From: Rotaria sordida
Taxonomy: Eukaryota; Rotifera; Eurotatoria; Philodinida; Philodinidae
Reading direction: 5' to 3'
Assembly: GCA_905250125.1 (NCBI GenBank)
Contig: CAJNOL010000728.1
Coordinates: 21,099-85,098 of the forward strand
DNA: 64,000 bases
Shown: positions 25,694 through 37,608 of the stretch, piece after piece
Position numbering within the stretch: position 1 is the first letter of the stretch
How the letters are laid out: every line of letters starts with the position of its first letter
Made by a program: the position numbers and the translations under genes
Notes under the pieces: model-generated
What the model saw: only the letters and a program-made list of their open reading frames with translations
The model's database searches: none
What the model was told of the DNA's origin: nothing

Positions 25694-26830
25694 GATGTCT
25701 TCTAAGAATATCCCCGGAAACTCGATTATGTCCTAGGGTAAGAGGTATAGGAGGTATAGAGGTATAGGAGGTATAGAGGTATAGGAGGTATAGGAGATAT
25801 AGGAGGTATAGGAGNNNNNNNNNNNNNNNNNNNNNNNNNNNNNNNNNNNNNNNNNNNNNNNNNNNNNNNNNNNNNNNNNNNNNNNNNNNNNNNNNNNNNN
25901 NNNNNNNNNNNNNNNNNNNNNNNNNNNNNNNNNNNNNNNNNNNNNNNNNNNNNNNNNNNNNNNNNNNNNNNNNNNNNNNNNNNNNNNNNNNNNNNNNNNN
26001 NNNNNNNNNNNNNNNNNNNNNNNNNNNNNNNNNNNNNNNNNNNNNNNNNNNNNNNNNNNNNNNNNNNNNNNNNNNNNNNNNNNNNNNNNNNNNNNNNNNN
26101 NNNNNNNNNNNNNNNNNNNNNNNNNNNNNNNNNNNNNNNNNNNNNNNNNNNNNNNNNNNNNNNNNNNNNNNNNNNNNNNNNNNNNNNNNNNNNNNNNNNN
26201 NNNNNNNNNNNNNNNNNNNNNNNNNNNNNNNNNNNNNNNNNNNNNNNNNNNNNNNNNNNNNNNNNNNNNNNNNNNNNNNNNNNNNNNNNNNNNNNNNNNN
26301 NNNNNNNNNNNNNNNNNNNNNNNNNNNNNNNNNNNNNNNNNNNNNNNNNNNNNNNNNNNNNNNNNNNNNNNNNNNNNNNNNNNNNNNNNNNNNNNNNNNN
26401 NNNNNNNNNNNNNNNNNNNNNNNNNNNNNNNNNNNNNNNNNNNNNNNNNNNNNNNNNNNNNNNNNNNNNNNNNNNNNNNNNNNNNNNNNNNNNNNNNNNN
26501 NNNNNNNNNNNNNNNNNNNNNNNNNNNNNNNNNNNNNNNNNNNNNNNNNNNNNNNNNNNNNNNNNNNNNNNNNNNNNNNNNNNNNNNNNNNNNNNNNNNN
26601 NNNTACCTCCTATATCTCCTATACCTCCTATATCTCCTATACCTCCTATACCTCTATACCTCCTATATCTCCTATACCTCTATACCTCCTATACCTCCTA
26701 TACCTCCTATATCTCCTATACCTCCTATATCGCCTATACCTCCTATACCTCTATACCTCCTATACCTATAAATCTATATACCTCTTACCCTAGGACATAA
26801 TCGAGTTTCCGGGGATATTCTCCGAAGACA
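25694..26830. repeat. Large palindrome with GGTATAGGA minisatellite around assembly gap
   Basis: Left arm 25694-25814: unique sequence containing TATCCCCGGAAACTCGATTA, then GGTATAGGA minisatellite units. Right arm 26604-26830: the reverse complement of the same minisatellite, then the same unique sequence inverted. Bases 25815-26603 (789 positions) are N. The arms are close to identical in the unique part, with about two differences in 56 bp. It could be a true foldback structure or a scaffolding join within a long palindrome. Confidence 0.85.
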
Positions 26831-26960
26831 TGTAATCCTTTTTGTCCCGTAGGACATAGCGAGGAGTTAGTTCCGGAGGCTTTATTTATTTGCATAAATG
26901 AAAACTTGTTCTATCTGAACATTAACCTATCCCGGTTATTGGGAGAAGGAGGTGTACCTT

Positions 26961-27121
26961 TAGGTCCTCAAGTCCTATATCGTGGGGATACTCATAGGTC
27001 CTCAAAGCCTATCCTATGAGAGTACTCATTGCTCATCAAGTCCTATTACATAAGGGTACCGATAGGTCCTTAAGGACTATCCTATAGGTATCCCTATATA
27101 ATAGGACTTGAGGACCTATGG
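26961..27121. repeat. 34-bp tandem repeat with terminal inverted copy
   Basis: The word TAGGTCCTCAAGTCCTAT or a variant starts at 26961, 26995, 27029 and 27063, giving a 34-bp period. A final inverted copy (ATAGGACTTGAGGACCTA) lies at about 27101-27118. The array follows directly on the palindrome region and is probably part of the same complex repeat block. Confidence 0.75.
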
Positions 27122-28711
27122 ATACACCCATATGAAAATATCTAGTCTAACTTTAAGCTCAGCTCTTGCAAAAGAACTGTTTGAAAAAGTTCAGTTCATT
27201 GAAAAGAACTGTTCGAGCAATGCTTTAGTTCATTTGGACGGAGTTCGTGAACGCGAGCTAGTCAATCCCTATTCCTTACTGCTCTCAAGGATGATTTCTT
27301 AGACAGTTTGATCAAAATCAATCTGTCGTCAATTATTTTTTACTTTTTGAAGTACACATAATACTCGGATTTAAATCCGAGGTTTCCACATTTATTCTAG
27401 TCTATCTTCATTTGGCCATTTCATTCTGAAGATACACTGCGTACTAGTGCCGGATGCTCCAAGAAGGAATAATCATATTCGTTTCCCTGAAAAGTAACCT
27501 TCTCGCTTTCTTCTACTCTTTTTTCTTTTTTTTACTATTTTTATTTTCTTTCTCTTTCTCTTTTTTTTCTATGTGTCCTTGTAACATCTCTAGTCATTTG
27601 TACTGGTTAGCTTCATAAGGCAACAGTTTAAGAAGCAAAAATTTTTAAAAAAGTAACTTTCTCGCGCATTTTTCAAAACATTTATGTAAATTCTTCCGAA
27701 TTATAAATTTATGTTCAAAGTCCTGTCTCCTTTCCATTGGCATAGAAAGTATGACAAGGGAAAACTAATTTTCAAAAGAATATCAAATTTATTTGCATGG
27801 CAAAAGTAAATAGTTCCCTAGCGCCAACACGTATTAGTTGGTTTTTTATTTAAACTCTACATTTATCAGACCATAAATGGACAAAGAAAAAAACCAAAAA
27901 ATCTTCACTTTTGAGATAAAAAATAGATTTCGTAGCGTGCAAACTTTTGTAGAATATTTGTATAACTCGAGACTTCTTTGAATTTTAAGATATTGTGGAA
28001 AAAAAAAATACCATGAATTGAAGGGATTGTCCACATTAAAGAGGTTAGCTACTATGAACGGGACCAAAAAAAGTATCCACTGTCCAGAATAGAGAGGTGT
28101 CCACATTATAGAGGTTCATTTTCAGCAAAAATAGCTCGAGGGATCAGCTAGTGTCCACATAGAGAGGTTTTGCTGTATGCATGTTTATCCTTTTATTTAT
28201 TTACTTTTGTCCTTATAATATAGACAATTGTTAATCTTTCCATATGAAACAAAATATTTCAAACAAAAACTAGATTTATATACACATTTTTTTCTTTTTG
28301 TTTTCCATTGCTATCTTTTGTTCATATCATCATTCTGTTTTTTGTACATTTGATCAAACACTACTGGTTTTTTTCTTTTCTGCACACGCATATAAATTGC
28401 TCTTTTTCTTTTTTTCATTATTTTTTATATGTTCTTTGATCAAAATACATGGATGATTATGCGTGTATTCTATATTCTGTATGTCTTACTTCTTTTTTTT
28501 TATATACATATTGATGGAACTATTAAAACTAATATAAATATATATAGTGTTTCATAAATTATTTTATTATGAATAAAATAAAAATATATATAAACGCTTT
28601 ATAAGTATAAATAAACGCAAGAACTAATAATATCAAGAAAACAATCAGGAATTATTTGAAATATAGATTTGAATTTATTGATATCGTTTGAAGATATGTT
28701 ACATATACATA
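27122..28711. other. Non-coding stretch with a pogo-like terminus
   Basis: No gene recognised. It holds a perfect 18-bp palindrome (CTCGGATTTAAATCCGAG) near 27364-27381, pyrimidine-rich tracts, and the pogo-like repeat end at 28010-28177. The rest is AT-rich with poly-T runs. Confidence 0.5.
28010..28177 (-). mobile_element. Terminus of a pogo/Tigger-like DNA transposon
   Basis: Read on the minus strand from 28177, the sequence begins TA then CAGCAAAACCTCTCTATG, followed by GTGGACACT. The words ACCTCTATAATGTGGACACC and ACCTCTTTAATGTGGACA recur within about 130 bp. This CAGNNAAACCTCTNTAATGTGGACA pattern, with a TA at the border, is the usual end of pogo/Tigger-type elements. I did not find the partner end or a transposase nearby, so this is a solo end or a decayed short element. 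Confidence 0.55.
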
Positions 28712-30405
28712 TTAATAATTTTTCTTTTTTTTTGAATTTATACAGTCAATTAAATGATCAGCAATTTGTTGAATTTGTTGAACATTGATGTTGAGTTTTA
28801 AATAATTAATTTTATTAAATAAACTTAAAATCATATTTATGGTATAAAAATCGCAATTATCTCGTGTTGTAAAAGATTTAACATGATTATTGTTTAATAA
28901 ATCATTATAATATTCTGTATTTTGTATAGTATTATATGTACGATTACATACAAATATAGCTTGTATATTGATTGAAGAAATATTTGGTGCATAATGTAAT
29001 AATTCAAGTATATTTTCAAAACAAAAATATATGCTTTTGATATATAAATGATTCAGTTTTTTAAAACATACGACGTGATTAAGTATTTCGAAAGATATAT
29101 AATTTATATCATGACCTAATGTTAATGTATTAGCATTTCGAAAATTATTTAAATGATTGATTGACATTTGTTTTTTCCATATGTGAACATGTTTAACAGC
29201 ATTTAAATTCATATCAAGTTCAAGTTGATTTGCTGGTTGATATGTGTGATAATGTTTTCTATAAAAAGAAAAAAGATATAAATAATAGTGTACTTATTCG
29301 ATGATTTGTTGTTGAATTATAAATAAAAGAAAAATCATAGAAATAATTTTACCTATATGGATCAATTGTATAAACAATACCACCATCTGATGATTCTTCA
29401 TCAACATATTGGTAATTGAAAAACCATTTTCTTTCAATCCAAAACGATGAATTAAAATTTTCAATTAATTCATTTAATTGAAAATGATTATGAATAGATG
29501 TAGTATTATCAATTCCATCATAATATAAACTAAATATATTTAAATCTGGTATATGATTTATGATTAATTGTTCCCATTTAGTTGCTTGAATATAATCTTG
29601 ATCATTATTTGTATTGATTGATAAGATTTGAATATTTTCAAAAAAATTCTTCATTATTTGTTCAAATTCATTGAACTTGATGTTGTTCAATTTCAATGTA
29701 ACATGTTTTAAATAAGGCATAATAATTGGTTTTATTTGTTTTGTTGTTGATGGTGTAAGTCTATCAATTGATAAACGACGAATTTGAGGCAAGTACGAAA
29801 ATAAAATATCTAATGAATTTGTTGGAAAATCAGCATTAATAATTAATTGTTGTAATGGACTAAAAATTGTTTCATCTATAACCAAGTAATTTCTATTTGT
29901 TTTGGTTGGAATTGTTTTATATTCAACTTGACAAAATGTTAATTTTGATAATCCAAATATTTTAATATAGAATATATTTACATCATCTATATTATCAATA
30001 ACATTTATAGTTAATGAATATAATTCTGGTAAATCCATTAAACAATCAAGAATATTTTTAATATATGTTGATTTAATATCATAAACACGTAATATTTCAA
30101 TTTTACTAAATTTTGAAATATCATATGATGGTTAAAAAAATGTATGAACTATAAATGGATTTGATAAATGAATAAGATTGATTCGATGTTTATTAGAAAG
30201 AAGAAAATTTTTATAATAAAGTTCAACATTTGCTATTGATAAATTTGTTATAATAATTTGAATTAGAACAGATGAATCAATTAATAAACCTTGAAATCTT
30301 TGATTAACATTGAAAAAAATTTGATAAACATCATATAAATCAATATACTCGAATATATCATATAGAATTTCGTTTGATAGATCTTCAAAGCAAGTCGTGC
30401 ACTTT
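28712..30405 (-). pseudogene. F-box protein of the divergent bdelloid type, one in-frame stop
   Basis: Exons 30405-29353 and 29258-28712 join in phase. The first encodes an F-box (CFEDLSNEILYDIFEYIDLY) within its first 45 residues. A long C-terminal part of repeated Leu/Ile/Asn-rich strands follows (for example PELYSLTINVIDNIDDVN), resembling degenerate leucine-rich repeats, which in SCF ubiquitin ligases would bind the substrate. A single TAA at 30132-30134 interrupts the frame about 91 codons into the first exon, between HTFF and PSYDISKF; the frame is otherwise open for more than 400 codons. The strong acceptor TTTATTTAG before 30405 has no conventional start exon next to it. The nearest donor, in matching phase, belongs to the RBM26/27-like exons upstream. 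It is either a very recent pseudogene or carries an assembly error. Confidence 0.7.
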
Positions 30406-30557
30406 CTAAATAAAACGAGAAATAAAAAAATATTGAAAAAAAACAAATTAATCTTGATATCTAAGTTGTATAGATCAATTGTCATCAACATTCATCTTTT
30501 TGTCTTAGTATAGAATGAAATCTAAGAGAATTCAGATAAGATATTAAAAAGCAATAC

Positions 30558-31256
30558 CTAATAATATGTGTACTTGATAATGATACAGAATCTGTTGATA
30601 AATGAGAATAAGAATATTGAGTACGTTTAGTTGATGATGAATTATTTTCAGATATAGAAGAGTATCTTCTAAAGAAAAGGAATTAAAAACAAAATTTTTT
30701 TATGTAAACAATCTTACCTTTTTATTGATCTATTTATAGTTGTAAATGGAGATGTTGTTGATTTTGATATCAATTGAGTTTCATGATTATTTTCTTGTTG
30801 TTCAAATATTTTAGTTGTATTTTTCATTGGTTTTGGTGGAATATTTTCCTAATTAATTCATTTAATAAATAAATTGTTCTTAATTTTTTTTCTTTCTCTT
30901 ACTTTTTCTGTTTCAGATATATATTGTCCATTTTGAATATTATCAAATAATTGATCAACAAAATTGACAGTTGCTATAAAAAAAAATTAATAAATTTTTT
31001 TTGGAAAAAAAAAAAGATTTTCATACATTCATTGAAAATATTTTCAAGACGACGAACACAATTTTCACGAATTATATTTAATGTTTTATCTTCAGTAACA
31101 AGTCGAATAATATCATTAGCAAGACCTATTGGTTCACTGTCACATCTAATAAAAATAATAAAATAAAATTTTTATTCAAAAAAAAGAATTCATTTACAAT
31201 AGTTCCAGTGTTGTAACAAGCCAATCTTGTAATGCTGGTAAGTCGTCGATGAACAT
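30558..31256 (-). CDS. RBM26/RBM27 N-terminal region, gene lacks the rest
   Basis: Five exons (31256-31198, 31145-31027, 30973-30903, 30848-30718, 30668-30558) join in phase. The start MFIDDLPALQDWLVTTLELL, followed by CDSEPIGLANDIIRLV and FVDQLFDNIQNGQYI, is the N-terminal PWI-like domain of the RNA-binding proteins RBM26/RBM27, which work in nuclear RNA surveillance with the exosome adaptor complexes. A Ser/Thr-rich stretch of about 75 residues follows. The CCCH zinc finger, the RRM domains and the C-terminal coiled coil expected of the family are absent. The last donor (ATTAG|GTATTG) is followed instead by an F-box exon in the same phase. It is a truncated duplicate or the 5' part of a chimera. 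An acceptor AG lies 26 nt before the ATG. Confidence 0.75.
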
Positions 31257-32290
31257 CACATAAATTGTTTTTCAAAATAAATCTAAAAACAAAAAATATT
31301 CTAATTATGTGTTTGTATGTTGTATAAATGTGTGTTTGATTGATTGATTGATTGCTTTGTTTTTTTTTTCTTTGTTATTATTAGTAATTTGATAAGAATT
31401 AATTGAAAAAAGGAACGATAGATAGCACTGTTTATCGTGAAAGAAAATTCTCCAAATTGTGTTTTTATTATAGAAAGATATATTGAAGATTTCTATCATT
31501 ATCGTTCTGAAAGAAATTTGGTTCAAATTTATTTTATGATGATGAAAGTCAAATTTAGGATTATCAAATTTATTTTAACATTATGTTTATTAAAATGACG
31601 CATATATATTGACTATGATTTGAAAATATCTTTTTTTAGCAAAGAAACCTTAAGGATTCTTTTGGAGATTATAAATAAGCTAAAAGTCAAGTCAAATAGT
31701 AAATTCTTTGCAAGAAAAAAGAATCTTCAAAAATTTTGTATTTAATTTTTTTCAGTTATTATTATTATTCAAATAATGATCATAAAATTCTTGTTCAGCT
31801 CTATATATTTTAAGTTATTTTATTTGATATTTCTAATATTGACTAAATATTTGTATGCTATAATATTCACTTAGATTTGATCTATAATAATTATTATTAT
31901 GTGTAGTAGGTGGTCAATAAGAATTTTGATTATAAATTGTTAGTGGAGATGAATAAAAATAATTTCATGTTTCTTGAAAATATGGTGTTCGTTTAAATTT
32001 TTTTAAATGGAGACTCGATAACTTGAAATTCATTATTATTTAGATATTGTTTTTTTTGATAATGAACAATGATGATGATGATGATAGTGATGATATGAAG
32101 AAGATGAATGCTGATGGTGATTATGATGATGTTTTGATGTATATGAAAATCGTGAGATGATTTCGTTGTTATCATTGATTAATTACAATGATTTAGTTTA
32201 ATCATTTTCAGTTTTAAGTTTCTCATATGATAGTTTTATTTATGTATTAGTTTGATTGAAATATTCTCCATTATTCATATCTCTTAAAGG

Positions 32291-34897
32291 TAAAGGGTGA
32301 GTCATAAGTCTTGGTACTTGATAGAAAAATTTATTTTTCTCCCTTATTACAAATCCAAAAATGCTAAAACTTGGTCATATAATCTATGGCAACACGATGA
32401 ATATTATCCGAAATTTTCATAACTCTAGTCCTAGTTACAAGGAAAATATATGCCGTCGAACTATAGGGAAGATTTTTTTCGCAGGCCGCCCTAAGGAAAA
32501 TCTTTGACGTTTCATTCTCAGATCCTTCACAGATCAGTCAAGGATCCTGCAAGGATTCACTGTTTTTTCCTGAGGAAACGACAAAATCCTGAATAAAGCG
32601 TGTAGCCACGGAATTTCGAGATCCTGACAGGATTGAAACAGGATTCAACCAGGATACTTCCAGGTTTCCCACTACTTTTACCTAAGAACCATTCAGGAAA
32701 TCGATAAATCCAGAAAGAAGCGTGTAGCTATAGAATTTTAAGATCCTGTCAGGATTTCGAACAGGATTTAATCAAGATTCTGAACAGTTTACCACTAGAT
32801 GTAAAGTTAAGATTTTTGTCAGGACACATTTAATCCTGAAAGAAACGTGTAGCCACGAAATCTTCAAGATTTGCACAGGATTCAAGCAAGATCTTAGAAG
32901 GATCTTGTTAGGATTTAAATGAGTTCGAATGAAAAAATTCTGGTAATATCTTTCAGGATCTTCGTAGGTTTTCTATGATATTTCTATACTTGTTGACCAG
33001 ATCTTGTCAGAATTTACCAGGGTTTACTACAGGATATGATCAGTTTTCTTGACAGGATCCTTGCAGGATTATCTAAACAGAACAGAAAAGAAGTGAACAC
33101 ATAGAGTATTGATCTCTAGACCTTCAGTTTACATACCGATCATCTTACCCGGCTGGATGTGCCATGTCAATAGATATCGATTTAACTTTTAATATGTTAA
33201 TTTATATCTGATATCTTGTGCTCAAATTATTTACCAGTATAATTATTTTTAGAAAAATTTTTAAAACAAAATATTTTCATTTAAAACATTCATATCAATC
33301 GAAAAAATTCTATTTTATCATATTTAATTTATTTTTAATTTAAAAAAATATTTTTCTAATTTTTTTCTACGACTAAATGTAGTTCGTAAAAGTTTTTATT
33401 AGAAAATTTCGTTTTACAAAAAATAATACAATGTATCAATAGATGTAAATTTCCTAATTTTTCCAATATTATTCAACATAAAATAGAGCAAATCATTAAT
33501 GACATAACATGAATGTCAAATCTATTTTTATATAAAATATAAATTTTAAAAAGTTGTCGGAGAAAAAGTTTTTTAACAATTTTCCAGGATTTTCTACTTG
33601 TTTATACATACATTTAAATTATGATCAAAAACAAAATTATCGTATATTTTTAACGATTCTCTGAATTCCATTGTGTTCGGAACAAAAATGTAATAAAATC
33701 CTGGGACAATCGTTTTATCAATAAGTGGTGAGACTTTAATCGATCTTGGTAGTGAAACCCTGTTATGATTTTCAGATGTACAGATTTTGGATGGATCCTG
33801 AGCAAGAAGCAGATAAAATATTAATGAAACTATTTATGTATTCTTGTTAGGATCCTGAACAGGATCAGTTATCAATCTTGGCAAGATTCTCAATATTAAA
33901 ATTTAAATCTACTTTCAGTCCAAACCTGCAAAGATCTTGAGAGGATCCTTGAATTTTCACATCAGGATCTTGATCATACTTGTACTTATTGTAATCATAC
34001 AAAGAACTTATCTTGAACAGATCCTTACAGAATTCACGAAAAATTCATGACAGATCAACATAACAAGAATATATAGGAATTAGAACAAGTTCCTGAATAA
34101 TTCTTGCTAAAAAGCTGAGTAAATCTTGATCTAAATATTTGTATAATTGTTCTCAGAATTCTGAAAAGAATCGAGAGTAAATTCCGATAGGGTCTGAATT
34201 CTCAGTTCAAAAGAAAATCTGAGCAGCAACTTGACGAAATCCTGAAAAGGATCCTGGAAGGAATGATTACGTCTGTGACAGTTGAAGTATTCTTGAGAAA
34301 TGAACGATATTAAGTAGCATAAGCAGTATCCTGCAAAGATCCTGAATGAGTTCTTATGATTTCTTATCAAGATCTTGATTAAAATTGCCAATGTCTTTCA
34401 AGTTACGACAATGTTCATTCTTGAACAGTTTTGAGCAGAATCCTGATAAAAACTGGGCAGAATTAGTCAGTTTCGGATTCTAACTAATCTTGCCAATTTC
34501 TTGATAGGATCCTCGTTCGATGTGTTTCTTAATCCTGACAGGATTCTGACATAGAGATTTCGCTTGAATCCTGGTCGAAACTTATCAAAATCGTATCAGA
34601 ATAGTTTTTTGCTAATCCTGTCTAGATCCTTTACAGGATCCAGAATAAATCCTGGTAGGATCCTGTTTAACCTTAAGAATTCCTAAAAACAAAAATGTTT
34701 AGGATTTGAGACAGGATCCTCAATGAAACCTGCCAAGATCCTTGAGATTTAGGATCCTGAAAGATCCTTCCAGGATTTCTCAAGGAATGAACAGGATTGA
34801 GACTAGGGTATGCCCAAGTTTCAGCATTTTTGGACTTGTAATAAGGGAGAAAAATAAATTTTTCTATCAAGTACCAAGACTTATGACTCACCCTTTA
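32291..34897. mobile_element. 2.6-kb terminal-inverted-repeat element with internal motif arrays
   Basis: Terminal inverted repeats of about 84 bp (32291-32374 and 34814-34897) start TAAAGGGTGAGTCATAAGTC and differ at only about three positions, so the insertion is fairly young. Both sides inside the repeats (about 32490-33080 and 33720-34800) are packed with degenerate copies of a motif like AGGATCCTG/CAGGATTC, often as AATCCTGNCAGGATT palindromes. The centre (about 33170-33700) is AT-rich and free of the motif. No transposase-like frame is present, so the element is non-autonomous. The target duplication is unclear: the borders fit TA or TTAA-like sites. I cannot assign the superfamily. Confidence 0.85.
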
Positions 34898-35306
34898 AGA
34901 TACTAAATCTTCTCATGCTCATACTAAATTGACAAAACTTCTCTAGTTGATTAAGCCACTTTATTAGTCATGTCGAATCTTATTTAGAAAATATTCATGT
35001 GACAATTAAAAATTCATCGAGAAAATGCTGATTTACTGATCTGAAAGAAATGCAGAAATATAATGTGATGCGTGACTTTTAACTCTAAATTTTTTCATAT
35101 AATCTTAAATAGACTTACCTATTAAAAAAGGATAATTTCACTCAAAAACATGGATTTTAGAAGAATCCAACGACAAAGCTTTTGTAGTACAATGTAATAA
35201 GCATTTGTAATTCAAAACTCTTTGTCAATATGATTAGATTATAAAAAATATTATTATTTATATTTTTATTATTCATTTTATTAAATTATTCACAAAAAAA
35301 ATAAAG

Positions 35307-37608
35307 TTACAATAAAGGAAAATAAACATAGAAATCTTTTGAATGTACTATTGTTTCATGGATATTTAATTTTTTTACTTTAGTACAATTGAGTCTTGTT
35401 ATATCTCTTGTGAAGTTTTCTGTAACAATTCTTAATTTATCATAATTAACTGTTAATTTCATTAGATGAGGTAGACGTATTTTTGTGTCATTAAGAAATT
35501 CTTCAATATAATCAATATGACAATCTGAGATATCAAGCGAAATAAGATAAGGATATTCAATAATTGTTGAAGATAATTGATTATCATAAGAATTTAATAT
35601 ATCTAATATTGATGATTGTGGTTTATCATTAATAACATATAATTCTTTAAGTAAAGGAAAAGACCAAGCAATTCGAATGAAAAATTCATGATTAAATGGA
35701 ATTTTATCGTATATAAACAATTTTCGAACATGATTGAAAATAATACTTGGAAATGTATTACCAATAGGTCCAAGATAATCAAACATAAATGGTAATGAAA
35801 ATATATTACATGTACCAGTAAGATTTAGATAGTTTACAATACATTCCATTTGTTGTTGACATTTTATGTTAATAAATGTTTGTTGAATATCATCTTTTGA
35901 TAAAAGATTAACTAATGGATCGATTCGAATCTCAGTAGAAAAACAAAAATTAAATGTATGAAGTTGTGGCATATGAATAAGAATTTCATTATAAATATGA
36001 TTACCATCAATAAATGTAGTTCTACTGTAAATAGTAGGATATAAAGTTAATTCTTCAAGATTTGACATATAATGAAAAAGAGGTAATATTTGAATATCAT
36101 ATTCATTAGATGAATTATAACATTGTAAAGAAAAACATTTTAAATTACGTAGATTATTCTAGAAAATAAAAATCAATATTCATAATTATATTATTATCGA
36201 TTAAAATAAGAAGAAATTCAGATAAATAATTCATTGAAATTCTCTTTTTTTATTTAATTTATTTTTAAATATTTCTTCTATTCTATGATATATATCTACT
36301 ACAATAATAACTAAGATTAATTATATTGTATTTCTAAACTTTAATTTACACTGAGAGAATTCAAAAACTTTTGATCAACATTATGATTATAGTTATATTT
36401 GAAGAAGTAAATCGATTAGATTCTTCTCTAATTTAGTCACAGCACTGCACACTGATTAGTATAATTTACACATGAATCGCTGAGGCAGGATGAGATCACT
36501 GTGACTAAATTGAAGAAATACCATGTATATGATTTGTTTTCTATACAAAAAATATTTTTCTCATATCTACTCATAGGCATAAAATGCCTACTAATTATTA
36601 AGATCATATGAGATACAAAATTAATTATATTTATTCATCAAATAGATGAATAATCTTATTACAACTATTTAGTTATATTTGATTTAAATAAACACTAATT
36701 TATTAAGAAAAATCTATCTATAATAGTCTAAAAATATTTATAACTATAATCATTAGTATGTTCTTTTTAAATTGTAAAAAGATTAATTTAATAAAATCTA
36801 AACATACCATATTGTAAACATGTGATGAATCATATTTCATATTAGTAATAACAACAATTAATGTAGTTAATTGTTTAAGATGACTATCAACTAAAGCGAG
36901 AAAATCATCATAATACATAACATGAATAGATAATTTGGAAAGTGTTGAAGAAAAAAAAGTAGTTAATGGTCGATTACGATATTTCAATGGTAAACAATAA
37001 TAATGAAATGATCGAATAATAGATAAATGTTTTAAATTTTCAAAGAATTTTAAAATATATCCATAAATATCTATTTTATAGTGTTTAATTGTAATTTGAT
37101 TAAAATCATCTTTGAATATAAGAATAAGATCTGTTATTTGTCGTTGAAATATATGTCGAAATGATGATTGAACTAAAAATAAAAAAATAAAAAATATTAT
37201 CTAATCTATCTATATAATAATAGTACCTGTAAAATAATGTGAAACAAATTTATCATTAAAATTAAATAATTTAAGTTCAGTTAAATTAGGATAATTACCA
37301 GTAAGAAGAATACGTTCCATATATATTGAATCAATAGTAAGAGATTTAACATTATAATGAATTTTTGGTAATATATTCATACAAAATTGATCAATTATTG
37401 GATCAGCAAGTGATAAAATATCATCAGTTAATGTTGTTAATACAAAATTGAGAGTATTAGTAAAAATACTTTCTTGTAAAAGAATATCAAGTCGTTGTTT
37501 ATCAACATCAAATAATGAATAAAGAACATCCATATTATTTAACTTTTTTAAAATAATAAATAATATTTCATTAGGTAGATTAAGAAGATTTATTTTAGAT
37601 TGATTCAT
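35307..37608 (-). CDS. F-box protein of the divergent bdelloid type
   Basis: Three exons (37608-37227, 37172-36808, 36158-35307) join in phase to give 532 aa. The start MNQSKINLLNLPNEILFIIL opens directly into an F-box (LNLPNEILFIILKKLNNMDV) covering residues about 7-50. The rest is a long series of irregular Leu/Ile/Asn-rich repeats (for example MPQLHTFNFCFSTEI and HLMKLTVNYDKLRIV), the presumed substrate-binding region. F-box proteins link targets to the SCF ubiquitin ligase through Skp1. The frame is intact with normal GT..AG introns, in contrast to the related gene at 28.7-30.4 kb on the same strand. The intron 36159-36807 is longer than usual. The 2.6-kb element at 32.3 kb lies between the two F-box genes. 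Confidence 0.8.

Noticed and set aside
24176..25705. Long overlapping open frames on both strands across the satellite (up to 215 codons)
   Set aside because: They are made of 163-bp repeats that carry a near-palindrome; the peptides on opposite strands resemble each other and show no domain. They come from the repeat, not from genes.
27108..27302. 64-codon frame after the 34-bp repeat
   Set aside because: It begins inside the repeat and shows no recognisable features.
32291..34897. CRISPR-like or regulatory array from the repeated AGGATCCTG motif
   Set aside because: Motif spacing is irregular, there are no conserved repeats separated by unique spacers, and the stretch is bounded by transposon-type inverted repeats in a eukaryotic genome.
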